From the NCBI GenBank assembly GCA_905221605.1, contig CAJNDS010000209.1, positions 1-64,000 of the forward strand: a stretch of DNA of 64,000 nucleotides, read 5' to 3'. The position numbers and the translations under genes are program-made. Under the pieces are notes generated by a model. The model was not told where the DNA came from. It saw only the letters and a list, made by a program, of their open reading frames with translations, and searched no databases. This document shows positions 20,556 to 29,700 of the stretch, piece after piece; within the stretch, counting starts at the first letter, position 1, and each line of letters starts with the position of its first letter. Origin of the DNA: Symbiodinium natans. Its lineage: Eukaryota; Sar; Dinophyceae; Suessiales; Symbiodiniaceae.

Positions 20556-23525
20556 TCACTTGGTGTTGAGGAGGTCGAACTTCTTCTTGAGGCCACTGCC
20601 CTGCATTGGCATCATGAGGGGAGTGCGGCCCAGGAAGACTGCCGGGCCGGAGTAGCGCCGAATGAAGCCGCCCCACTTGCCCTGGAAGCTTCTGCCAGTG
20701 GCTTGCTTGAAGGCAGACTTGATGTACTGCTTACGGGTGGAGAGATTCACACCACCCGGCACATTGCGGCTCATGTTGTCCTGAAGCGTCTTCAAGGATC
20801 GGACAGTGGTCTGCTCAAGGCAATCGGCAGTGAAGAGCAGCTTGGCCAAGGAGTTCCGATCTTCCAAGTTGGCAGGGTTCACCACGCATGTGGTCGCTCC
20901 GCTGGCCAGCTTCTCGGTGACGATCACGTTCTTGCTGGCTGTTTGGCAGACCATGTAGAAGTGGTGCGACTGCTTGTTTCCGTGCGCCTCACCTTCTGCG
21001 GCTTCCAGGTAGACCTTGCAGTCCTGGATCTTCTCGTTGTCGGAGATGTTCTGGCTGTTCTGGGATGTAGTCTTGGATGCCAGGCTCCAGGTCGGTGCAG
21101 ACCTCGAGAACAGTACCCCCACTTGCTCCTCTCCGAACTTCTCCTCTGTCGTGCGCACCTCAAGGCTGCCAATGTGGTAGATGCGGAAGATTGTTCCGTC
21201 CTCAGTGGTCTGCTTGAACTCCGGCGCGGCCGTGGGCAGGATGTCTGAAACCAGGACTTTGCGGAATGCGTCATCGAACTCGACCTTGGTCCAGCCGGAC
21301 TTGTTGGACACCTCAGTCTTGGGAGCCACTCCATCCTTCTCGATCTGGAAACGCGACGTCCAAGAGCGTGGAAAGTCAGGGCCCGGGTTGCCCTCCTTGA
21401 AGCTGCGGTCGAAGAAGCGCAGCTTGCGGCGCTCAAACAGGGACTTCTCCTCGTGGATGAGGCTTCGCAGCTTGGCAGCGTACTCCATGTTCGGATCAGG
21501 GGGGACGAAAGCATCACCCTCGCCCGTTCGGTCGCACTGGGGCGATCCGAAAACTTTTACCAGCAGCTCTCTGTACTCTGTCTTGAGGTCGTCAAAGTCA
21601 CGCTCCCGCAGGCTCTTCAGGAAAGCCCGTCCCAAGGTCACCTTGGCTTCCAAGGAGTCCGGGCCTCCGCTGCATGGAGGCAAGCTGCCAGCAAAACGCT
21701 CTGGCTTTGTCAGGTCGAACTTGTCCAAGTTCAGGTCCACACCCTGCGGCATCTCTGCCCGCTGTCCGAGCTGGAAGCGCTGAGGCATGAACATGGGTCG
21801 GCCCGACTGCCCCAACTGCATTCCCGTCTGGCCCTGAAGAGCGTGGCGCTGTGCCAGCTCAAAGCGATCCAGGCCAAACTCCACGCCACCATAGATGGCC
21901 TGCAAGCTTTTCTGGCCACCGGTAAACATGTCGATGAGCCGGCCATTCTTCAGCTGAATGCGGGAGTTGCCGCGCATGTTCCACAGCTGTGGGATCTCCG
22001 GGTGTGCTTCTTTCGGCGTGGACTTCACAATCTCGTCAGCAAGGCGGTACCAGGATGGGTCCAAACGAGTGTGAGAGTCTATCAAGTACTTCGCCAGGAT
22101 TGAGGCCTTGGCTAGTTCACGGACATGGTAAACCACGCTCTTGCGCTCCGCGATCAAGTCGAAGTTGCGAGTGAAAGCATCGGCAAACTTCTTCAGAGGG
22201 TGTGTGGAAGCCGTAACCGGCGCATCTTCCAAGCCCTTCTTGGTGACCACCTGCTCCCTGGCTTCCACACCCATCTTCACGAAAGGGACCAGCGTCTTGT
22301 CCTGGGCCAACCTCACCTCGGCCTTTTTCACCACGTACCACTCGCGCCCTGCCCAGGCCTTGTCCTTGTCTGAGAGTTCGGACCAGTCAAAAACACTCAG
22401 CATGCCGGCAACAGGCATCTCATACTCGCCCAAGGCCAGCTCCTTGAGGAAATAGTCTGCCTGGAACATGACATCGCCAACACTGGTGCCAGCCAGCCAG
22501 CTGGGTTCATAAACCTTCTTCTGGGGAGTCTTCTCCAGGTTCTGTGGGTCCACGGGGTCCAAGGAGAAGAGTGGCTCACGGCTGGCGGTTTTCCGCACCT
22601 TCAGAGCCAACAAGAGGTACTCCAGGTTGACTGAGGCAGCTGGCTCCAAAGTCGGTGCAACCTTCACCGTGCGGGTCACCTCATCGAAGACGAGGCAGCA
22701 CAGCCCCTGAGGAGCAGCGCTGCAGCCCATACGCTCTGCCCACGTCGTGTTCTTGGGAACGCTGTCCATAACCCAGCCAATCTCGAACTCCTTGCGGCTT
22801 TTCAGCTTCTTCTCTGCTTCCCAGCCCATGCGCCGGTCTTCCTGCCTTTGGGCATCTTCCACCAGGACTTGCGCCATACACTCTGCATGCACGCAGCTTC
22901 CGCGGCCTTCGCGACCCTCATAGGCAAACTCCCCAACGGGCATCAGGCACCGGCAGCACAAGGGTACCTCCTCACCATCGGAATCCACATCCACCGGTGC
23001 CGACTTGCGCTCCTTCTTCGGCTTTGATGCCAGGAGAGCTGCTTCGATTGCCTCCTTTGGAGTCGTGCGCTTTGCTGCATGGTTCACCGCCCAAGGGAAG
23101 GCCTTTCGGTTGAAGCCAGGGTTGGAGCCTGTCCTGTTTTCACCGAACTTGTCCAGGTACTGCTTCAGCGCCTCCTTCTCGTCGTTCGAGGGCTCCTTCT
23201 CCTTTCTCACAGTGGCGGTTGGGCTGGTCGCATCTTCACTGCTGGCGGTCTCGACCTCGCGGATTTCGACCTCGCTGGCGGACTCAGCCTTTGTAACTTG
23301 CACCAGGAGGTCCTTGCCTTTGAGGTTCACCGTGACCCATCCCTTGGCTGGACCCGAGCCCGAGACGAGCTCGTAGCCGAGCCGATCCTCTTGCCACTGG
23401 ACTTCTTTTACTGTGGCGCCCGTGGCCAAGCGGGTGTCCAGAATGGCTGAGGACAGGTCCGAGCTTTCACGGACGAGGATGCCGCCCTTGTCGGCTCCGC
23501 CCACGACCTTCCACATGGCGGCCAT
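20556..23525 (-). CDS. Intronless 989-residue protein with N-terminal SH3-like module (retrogene)
   Basis: A single uninterrupted frame runs from ATG at 23525 (MAAMWKVVGGADKGGILV) to TGA at 20556. The longer frame to 23591 starts at TTG inside the SL relic and is not the likely start. Residues about 4-76 match the SH3-like 'VVGGADKGGIxVR...GWVxxxLKxKxLL' module I associate with many dinoflagellate proteins. A Cys cluster (CCRC near 190, CVHAEC near 211) suggests a small zinc-binding fold. Basic runs (KPKKERK near 168-174) precede it. The middle is Gln/Gly/Met-rich (near 550-600). I recognise no catalytic domain in the remainder, so the function is unknown. Lack of introns among intron-rich neighbours, plus the SL relic about 55 nt upstream, points to origin from a trans-spliced mRNA. 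Confidence 0.9.
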   Translation of the reverse strand: MAAMWKVVGGADKGGILVRESSDLSSAILDTRLATGATVKEVQWQEDRLGYELVSGSGPAKGWVTVNLKGKDLLVQVTKAESASEVEIREVETASSEDATSPTATVRKEKEPSNDEKEALKQYLDKFGENRTGSNPGFNRKAFPWAVNHAAKRTTPKEAIEAALLASKPKKERKSAPVDVDSDGEEVPLCCRCLMPVGEFAYEGREGRGSCVHAECMAQVLVEDAQRQEDRRMGWEAEKKLKSRKEFEIGWVMDSVPKNTTWAERMGCSAAPQGLCCLVFDEVTRTVKVAPTLEPAASVNLEYLLLALKVRKTASREPLFSLDPVDPQNLEKTPQKKVYEPSWLAGTSVGDVMFQADYFLKELALGEYEMPVAGMLSVFDWSELSDKDKAWAGREWYVVKKAEVRLAQDKTLVPFVKMGVEAREQVVTKKGLEDAPVTASTHPLKKFADAFTRNFDLIAERKSVVYHVRELAKASILAKYLIDSHTRLDPSWYRLADEIVKSTPKEAHPEIPQLWNMRGNSRIQLKNGRLIDMFTGGQKSLQAIYGGVEFGLDRFELAQRHALQGQTGMQLGQSGRPMFMPQRFQLGQRAEMPQGVDLNLDKFDLTKPERFAGSLPPCSGGPDSLEAKVTLGRAFLKSLRERDFDDLKTEYRELLVKVFGSPQCDRTGEGDAFVPPDPNMEYAAKLRSLIHEEKSLFERRKLRFFDRSFKEGNPGPDFPRSWTSRFQIEKDGVAPKTEVSNKSGWTKVEFDDAFRKVLVSDILPTAAPEFKQTTEDGTIFRIYHIGSLEVRTTEEKFGEEQVGVLFSRSAPTWSLASKTTSQNSQNISDNEKIQDCKVYLEAAEGEAHGNKQSHHFYMVCQTASKNVIVTEKLASGATTCVVNPANLEDRNSLAKLLFTADCLEQTTVRSLKTLQDNMSRNVPGGVNLSTRKQYIKSAFKQATGRSFQGKWGGFIRRYSGPAVFLGRTPLMMPMQGSGLKKKFDLLNTK

Positions 23526-23565
23526 GGCAAATGGCGAATGAAGCAAAGTGATCCAGCTACAAGAT

Positions 23566-23573
23566 CTTGAGCC
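23566..23573 (-). other. Possible second, truncated spliced-leader relic
   Basis: Six bases after the first relic, the minus strand reads GAAGAA then GGCTCAAG, the last eight bases of the SL. Tandem relics with a 5'-truncated inner copy are the pattern expected after two rounds of trans-splicing and re-integration. Eight bases alone would be weak; position and order support it. Confidence 0.5.
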
Positions 23574-23579
23574 TTCTTC

Positions 23580-23601
23580 CTTGAGCCGCAATGGCTACAC
23601 C
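23580..23601 (-). other. Relic dinoflagellate spliced leader, full length
   Basis: On the minus strand the sequence is GGT followed by GTAGCCATTGCGGCTCAAG. The dinoflagellate SL is (N)CC followed by GTAGCCATTTTGGCTCAAG: 17 of the 21 fixed positions match, with mismatches at positions 2, 3, 13 and 14. It ends 54 nt upstream of the ATG at 23525, where a reverse-transcribed leader should lie. SL relics in genomic copies are established for dinoflagellates as signs of mRNA recycling. Confidence 0.85.
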
Positions 23602-24144
23602 AATCGAGTTTTCTGCTGTACAACGTATTTAGGCAGGCCATGTTTGTGCGTTGAGAGCTATCTCTGCTGCTTATCTAGCGATGCACCAGTAGTGTCTCCA
23701 GCCTAGAGTGCAAGTCCAAGACGAGCACGGACGAGAAAAGCCGCCCAGCCTGATAGGCGCCAGCTGTGCGATGCTCACTGGCATCTCCCGGCTTCCGGCA
23801 ATGCCATGGCGGCGGAGCTTGAGACGCCACTGGCTACGGCTACTTCTTGGAACGCGAGGCATGCTGCACCAACTGCAGCCTGTGGATTCTGGCAGGCTGT
23901 GGGAAGTGCACAGTGGGATGGGCGCAACTTCTCTTTTTGCCCAGACCAGGCCAGCATCATGCGCAGCAGCTCGGATCTTTTGCCCACAAACGCTTTGGAA
24001 GAGGGCTGAAAATTGGGCTTGGCAATCATTGACCGAAGCAGTCTGGGCTGATAACTGCCACCCTGCATCTTGCGTTTCAAGCTGGAAGGACATGCGAGAT
24101 TGACTCTATTGCTTGGGTGCTGCAGCCAGACCAGCCGCTCTTTA
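23602..24144. other. Spacer between the large gene's stop codon and the retrogene leader
   Basis: About 540 bases between the stop at 24145 and the SL relic. Open frames exist on both strands, but none continues the Cys-rich pattern of the upstream gene. It probably holds the 3' UTR of the large gene and the trans-splicing acceptor region of the retrogene. No terminator or polyadenylation motif is recognisable. Confidence 0.4.
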
Positions 24145-24872
24145 TCAGGGCTTCTGCCACCATGGCTTCTTTGCAGCACCGAAGCAAGTCACCGGGTAGT
24201 GCGCCATCTTGCTCGGGAGCTTCGGGACAGGAGCGACGATGTCGCCTTCCATGCTTCGCACACACTAGCCGTCACTAGCCTTTTGTGTCTTTGTCCGCGG
24301 TGCAGCAAAATGCCCCAAAACAGGCCGGGCCACCGTCGGGGCAGTGTGTCGAGGCAAGGCTGTCCGCACTCGCATCGCACCTGGGCAGGCGTCTTGGGAT
24401 CCCACACTTTCAGGGGGCCTGATGGGTTTAGGAGCAGCTCCTGGAAAGGTACGAGTACTTCGACGTCTAGAGCATCTCATCAGCTTAGGCTGAAGAATCC
24501 GCAGTTTGCTCACAGCTCTGAGACCCCCCACTCGCAGCCTTCCTTCTTGGTGCAGGCCGACTTGCTGCGCAGCTCGCAGGTCTCCTCTTTCTTCTGGTAC
24601 CTTGATGGAGGCTAGGATCATGTGATCGCAGTTGCTTCAATGCCCTGCTGCATGCTTCACCTCAACCTTTCATTCTACCACGGACTTAGGCCTGAGCCTG
24701 CATAGGCACTAAACGACGATACATGACATCCTACAGCCCTTCCCTCCCCAAATCCCAAACCCCACTCTGTAATCAACCCCCATAAACCTGTGTCCGAGCC
24801 CTGCACTGGACGGACCGGCATCTCTTCTCTCGGGTGCACAGGGCTTTGCAGGCGGCCAAGCTGGGGATGCCT
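24145..24872 (-). CDS. Large modular gene: terminal half-module (PAN-like, PSI-like, KKPWW-stop)
   Basis: Four conserved exon blocks appear in transcription order. A PAN-like motif is at 24785-24872 (SLAACKALCTREKRCRSVQC). A PSI-like Cys motif is at 24526-24601 (EETCELRSKSACTKKEGCEW). A Cys exon is at 24290-24395 (RCDASADSLASTHCPDGG then CFGAFCC). An exon at 24145-24254 holds KLPSKMAHYPVTCFGAAKKP and WWQKP followed by TGA. The same blocks occur at 34.3-35.2 and 41.1-41.9 kb, where KKPWWxQPG continues straight into a Thr-rich linker. Here the frame stops, so I read this as the C-terminus of the whole protein. Introns between the blocks are 120-190 bp. The protein is presumably extracellular, with disulphide-bonded modules. 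Confidence 0.65.
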
Positions 24873-25219
24873 CCGCGCTGGGTATTCAGGGGTGCTTTCT
24901 TTCCCTCCGGCACAGCTGGGGCGAATTTTTTAGAAATTGGAGTTCATCTGCACGGCGTGGGGCAGAGTTGACAGAGGGTTTAGGACTTACAGGGCTTAGC
25001 CTAAAGGCTGCGCATCGACCCGTCCTACACGGCAGGCGAGGCTTCAAACGCAGGTTCGGGTGCTAAAGGGGCTGAAGGTCCCCCCAAACTCGCAGACGCA
25101 TCATGTCTGGGCATAGGGTCAGGCCGGTTGAGGGCATCATGGCGCTGCGATCCCGCCTTCCTCATGCGCGCCAAACCTTGAACCCTAACCTATCAATTGG
25201 GATGCTCCCCCTTGTGCTG

Positions 25220-25283
25220 CCAGTCCTTAGTAGGAATTGATTAGAGTACCACCTATTATGATCCCTATGAAGGACTGTTAGTA
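25220..25283. mobile_element. MITE-like element, family 2 second copy
   Basis: CAGTCCTTAGTAGGA at the left and TCCCTATGAAGGACTGTTAG at the right are inverted repeats related to the ends of the element at 2524-2620 (AACAGTCCTTAATAGG). About 64 bp with no coding content. It lies between the terminal half-module and module 1. Confidence 0.5.
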
Positions 25284-25640
25284 TAAGGATGAACATCCCA
25301 ACCTATACCCCGAAAGCCTTGACGGTACATGACCACTGCGCGACAACAACTCCACGCGCTCGGGGGGGGGGGGGTGTTACGCCGTTCTCACTCCGACCAT
25401 CGGCCAGAAAAGAACCACCAAGTTCAATTTGGGAAGTGTTGGGAAAGCAAAACACACAATTTCTGCGGCTTAGGGGCCTTGGGGCTCATTTGGGGTTAAT
25501 GTTGACTTCGCGTTAATAAATCCCCCCCCCCCCCCGGTTGATCAATCTTTTCGGCCAGGGGCCTCCTCAATTGCATTCGCCTAAATCCTGGTAGGATTTT
25601 CTATTAGTTTTAGGTTTATGCCACTGCAAAAGAGAGTGTC

Positions 25641-25771
25641 TGCAGCCAGCAAGCTTTAAACTCCCCCCTTAAACTTATGAGTTTAAGCAACCTGGAGCAT
25701 CTCCCTGCAGCCAGCAAGCTCTAAACTCCCCCCCTTAAACTTATAAGCTTAAGCAACCTGGAACATCTCCC
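25641..25771. repeat. Tandem duplication, two 65-bp units
   Basis: TGCAGCCAGCAAGCTTTAAA through CAACCTGGAGCATCTCCC (25641-25705) is repeated at 25706-25771 with few differences. Poly-A and poly-G runs follow. It lies in the spacer or intron between the last LamG exon of module 1 and the terminal half-module. Confidence 0.9.
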
Positions 25772-26070
25772 TAAAAAAAAAGAGGGGGTGATTTTATAAT
25801 TGTGGGGGGGCGAGATTATTGTGTTCCGGCCCCGGGAAATTATAATTGTAGCGGGAACCGGCAATGTAAAGCCAACATTAGGGTGGTTCGGGGGCGAATT
25901 TGGAATGAGGGGATCATTCGGCAGTGGCCTTTGTGGGCGGAGATCGTGTCCGAAGAGCAGCGGAGCTCCTGAGGAGTTGACCACGCCACTTCCTTAGTCT
26001 GGGGCTTTGTGGGTTTAAGCCGCTTTTGAAGCCAAAACCTACTTTCTCTCACAACCTACAAGAAATTGGT

Positions 26071-26622
26071 TCACGCGGACCCGGGATTCAGATGTAGATT
26101 TGGGGTTGAGGCCTGTAGACGCGTCATAAGCACCCAGAGTGTTGAGCAGTTCCTTTTGCACCAGAAAATCACAAGACTTCCACTGGAGCTCACCCTGCAA
26201 CCCTGCGAGAACGCATGGCTGAGAATCTCGGTCTCATTGCTTGTACCGTAGCTTTGCTTATGGCAAAGCTTGGAAGCTTGCAAGGATTTTGGGGCTTCGA
26301 GTGTGACTTCCACGGCTTCAGCATCATAACGTCGGTGGCTGTTCTTACGAAGCCGGGCATCTTGAAGGCCCTGAGTACAAGTCATTAGCCTCCTCGACCG
26401 AACCCGGTTTTGTTGGACACAGTACTTTCTGCACTTTGCATCGGCTGGTGCTGTTTCTGCATCCTGTTTGGAGCGAAGCAGGGAGTACGCTTGGAATTTC
26501 ACTAGCCGTTGAGACCCAAATCGCGGCTCGAGCCGCAGCAGGGCTTCGGTTCGGGATTGACGGCTAAAGAATGTATACGACGGGCCTGCACTGAAGTTGC
26601 TGTTGCTGAGAGCCGAATACAA
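26071..26622 (-). CDS. Unidentified open frame between module 1 and terminal half-module
   Basis: A 180-codon minus-strand frame of ordinary composition (for example RFGSQRLVKFQAYSLLRSKQ and DAEAVEVTLEAPKSLQASKL). It has no counterpart in the equivalent intervals of modules 2 and 3 (about 35.2-35.7 and 41.9-43.1 kb). That argues against a conserved exon and for intron or inserted sequence. No family recognised. Confidence 0.2.
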   Translation of the reverse strand: MYSALSNSNFSAGPSYTFFSRQSRTEALLRLEPRFGSQRLVKFQAYSLLRSKQDAETAPADAKCRKYCVQQNRVRSRRLMTCTQGLQDARLRKNSHRRYDAEAVEVTLEAPKSLQASKLCHKQSYGTSNETEILSHAFSQGCRVSSSGSLVIFWCKRNCSTLWVLMTRLQASTPNLHLNPGSA

Positions 26623-26794
26623 CGTCTACAGTGCTGCCCAGGCATTCTGGCCAGTCAGCTGGGCTTTTGACATGTCCTACAGCTATAGTCTTCCCTCCCT
26701 AATGCTTTCAACGCCCAAGCCTAAACTTCAAACCCCCAAACTTTGAAGCCCTAGGCCGCCTAGGCCCTGATGGCGAAGTGCCAGCTCCTAAGTG

Positions 26795-29700
26795 CAGGCC
26801 ATGGGCGTGGGAGAACTGAGCCACAAGGTGGTCCAAATCCGCATCTGTCAGCGCCTCAGTGTACGGGACTGGCGAGGTGGGCTTGAATCAATGAAGTCCT
26901 GCGGGCAAGATGATGAAGGCCGCTGAAACCATCTTGACTTTGTCTGCATAAGAAAGAAAGATTCAAATAAACAAACAAACACACGCACTTACACACTCGC
27001 ACAGTTCCACACTTAGACACTTAGACAGACACTTACAAACTGACACTGACACACTGACACACTGACACACTGACACACTGACACACTTACACACTTACAC
27101 AGTTGCTTGGCTTGGCATGCTCATGAGACGAACTGCGACAGTACAAGACTGTGGGCGGGGGGGGGGGGGAATGTATGCATGAAGATGATGTGAACAGTTT
27201 AGTCCCAACTTGTGCCACACACCGGGACTGGCACAAGCGAAAAACGGATGAAATGATACCAGCAAGGGGTGTGGGCGTGGCCCCCTGTTGCACCAGACAC
27301 CGGGAATGATGCAACATGAATGAAAGGAAAGATATATGAGGTCCCCAGCAGCGCCCATGAGCGGATGGAGCGCAGGTACGTTTGCATGGGGTGGGGGAGG
27401 GGAGACGACCGGGACCCCCCCCTCCCCAGTCCCCTGGTCCCCTGCACGAAATTCACCATGTCCAGGTGTTGCCACACACAGACTCCTTTCTCATCACGCC
27501 TGGTCTTTGGCGCACAATCCTTTCTCGACTCAACTCGTCTGATTCGGTGCTGAGTGAGCACTCCAGTCAAAGTGTGGCCTCAGAGCTGGAAGCGTCCGGG
27601 ATCAAACTTCTTCAATATGGCTGACTGCTGCTCCGTGACACTGTTGTCTATCAAAGCGGCTAGCACGTTAGCAATGGCAGGTGCGAACTGGAAGCCAGAT
27701 CCCGAAAAGCCGCACGCGAAAACGATGGAGGGGTCTGCTGGATGACGGCCAAGAATCATATGCAGGTCTGGGGTACACTGGTACAGGCACCGCATGTAGC
27801 CGACATACTGCTCCGCATTTAAGCTCGGCATTTTCTTGCGCACAAAGTCCTGAACCCTTTCCCAGGCAAACGTGTCCAATTCAAATTGTTGCTCGCTGTT
27901 CAACTCCTTGCGGATGTGCGGCAGCTTGTCCACAGCAGCCTTGCCACCGGAAGACACTTGAAACTCGTCGGTGTTTAGCAACGGGCCCTGCCGATGGAAA
28001 CCAATCTTCACTCCACCCGATGGCACGCCTGGATGTGTTACATGTGGCGTGGTGTAGAAATATTCACAACCACCATCCTTGCCACGGCCCTTGTAACCAG
28101 CTTCACTCCAAGTGAACACCGGAAAGACGTCCCAGTCATAGGAGGGTGCACCAGGCCTAGGGCCAAGCTCAACGGTTTGCTCATTCGACACGATCATGGG
28201 AACGCCTGGAAGCCCTGCATTCGACAGAACCTGGTTCGTCCATGGCCCCGCGGTGATGATCAGATTGGAAAACGAGAAACGTCCTCCTCCTTTGGTCTGC
28301 ACCTCTTTCTTGTCGCGATCAATGTGCACCACAGTGTCCTCGACAATGTCTGCTCCGGATCGGGAGGCTCTCCAGTGAAGAGCAGCAAGACAGTTGTTTA
28401 CCAGCATGGTGAAGGCAACGGGCATGAAGATCAAACTCTCACCAGGATCCAACTTCAACTGTGGAAAACGTTGCTCCGCTTCACTCGCTGATAGAACTTC
28501 ATGCTGCGCCTCAGGTAGATCTCCCAACTCCCTTCTGACACAAACTCCAATGTTTTCAATCTGCGCTTTGGGACCCCCATCGCAGCCCCAGTGCAATGAT
28601 AAAAATGAGCATCTTCAACTTCTAGATCAGGCGATCTGCTCGCCTCTGCTTGGTACTCCTCCTGCAACTGCTTCCAGTACTTGCTGGATTCCAATCCCAT
28701 GCGCAACAGAACCGGATCTTCCATCCGAAAATGGCTCGCTCGAGTCACACCCCAAGATCCTCGAATAGGGTGAGCCGCATCAATCAGGATGACTTTCCTT
28801 CCCCTTGCTGCTAGCGCAGCAGCGGTGCTTAAGCCCATGACACCTCCACCCACCACGAGGGTTGGTGCTTGGCTTCTCTTATAGAAATACCAGCCAGCAA
28901 GGCCCAAACCTCCCAGGCCTCCCAGGCCTCCCAGCCGAAGCTTGGTGCGCAAGCTCATGGGCCGAAGTGGTGCCAAAAGAAGGTCACGGGGTGTGTCAGT
29001 GACACTCCAAGTTCGGACTTTTCTAGAACCTAGACATACATCGCAATCGGCTACCCAACCCTAGAACCCAAGAATGCACATTGCAATCTTTGTCAATGAG
29101 CATGCCACCTCTCAACCTTGCTGCCTGAGCGAATGGACACGCTTGCTCTGGTTGCTGCCGATGGCTGTCCATTAGTCGAGAAGAGAGGGGGGGGGATCGC
29201 AATCCTTTCTGGGCCACGGACGCCATCCCAGAGCTGCACCTGGGCTTGGGCTTTGGGGGGACCCAAGGTGGAGTACTGCATGCTGAACGACCAGTGCCTT
29301 CTGAACAACCAATGCTGGGACTCCGCTGCTTTATGCGCTTCTTGCGCTTAGGTACTGTATTCTACAAGGAATGCCTGCAGCCACAACTCGAGCCACAAAC
29401 CGAACGCCAATGGCCAAGTCTTAAAAGAGGCTCCAACTAACATCAACCTGATGCAGACTCCCCTCCCACCCCCCTGCCCACCCTAAACCGATCTGCATCA
29501 TGTCTCTCAGTCCACGCCCGGTGGCTCTTACGACCCCTGGCAAAACGACTTGTCACGCAAACTGGCCGCCGAGGAGCCGCATGGATGTCGGCTACAACAC
29601 CATCCCTCTGGGCGCCCGGGACGAAACCCAGATGAACCGGCCTCTCACCTGGTGACGGTAGCAACAGCAACCATAATCATGATATAGCAAGACCATACGG

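Noticed and set aside
20703-22455. Several long plus-strand and alternative minus-strand frames inside the 989-codon gene
   Set aside because: Shadows of the GC-rich real frame; none shows conserved motifs.
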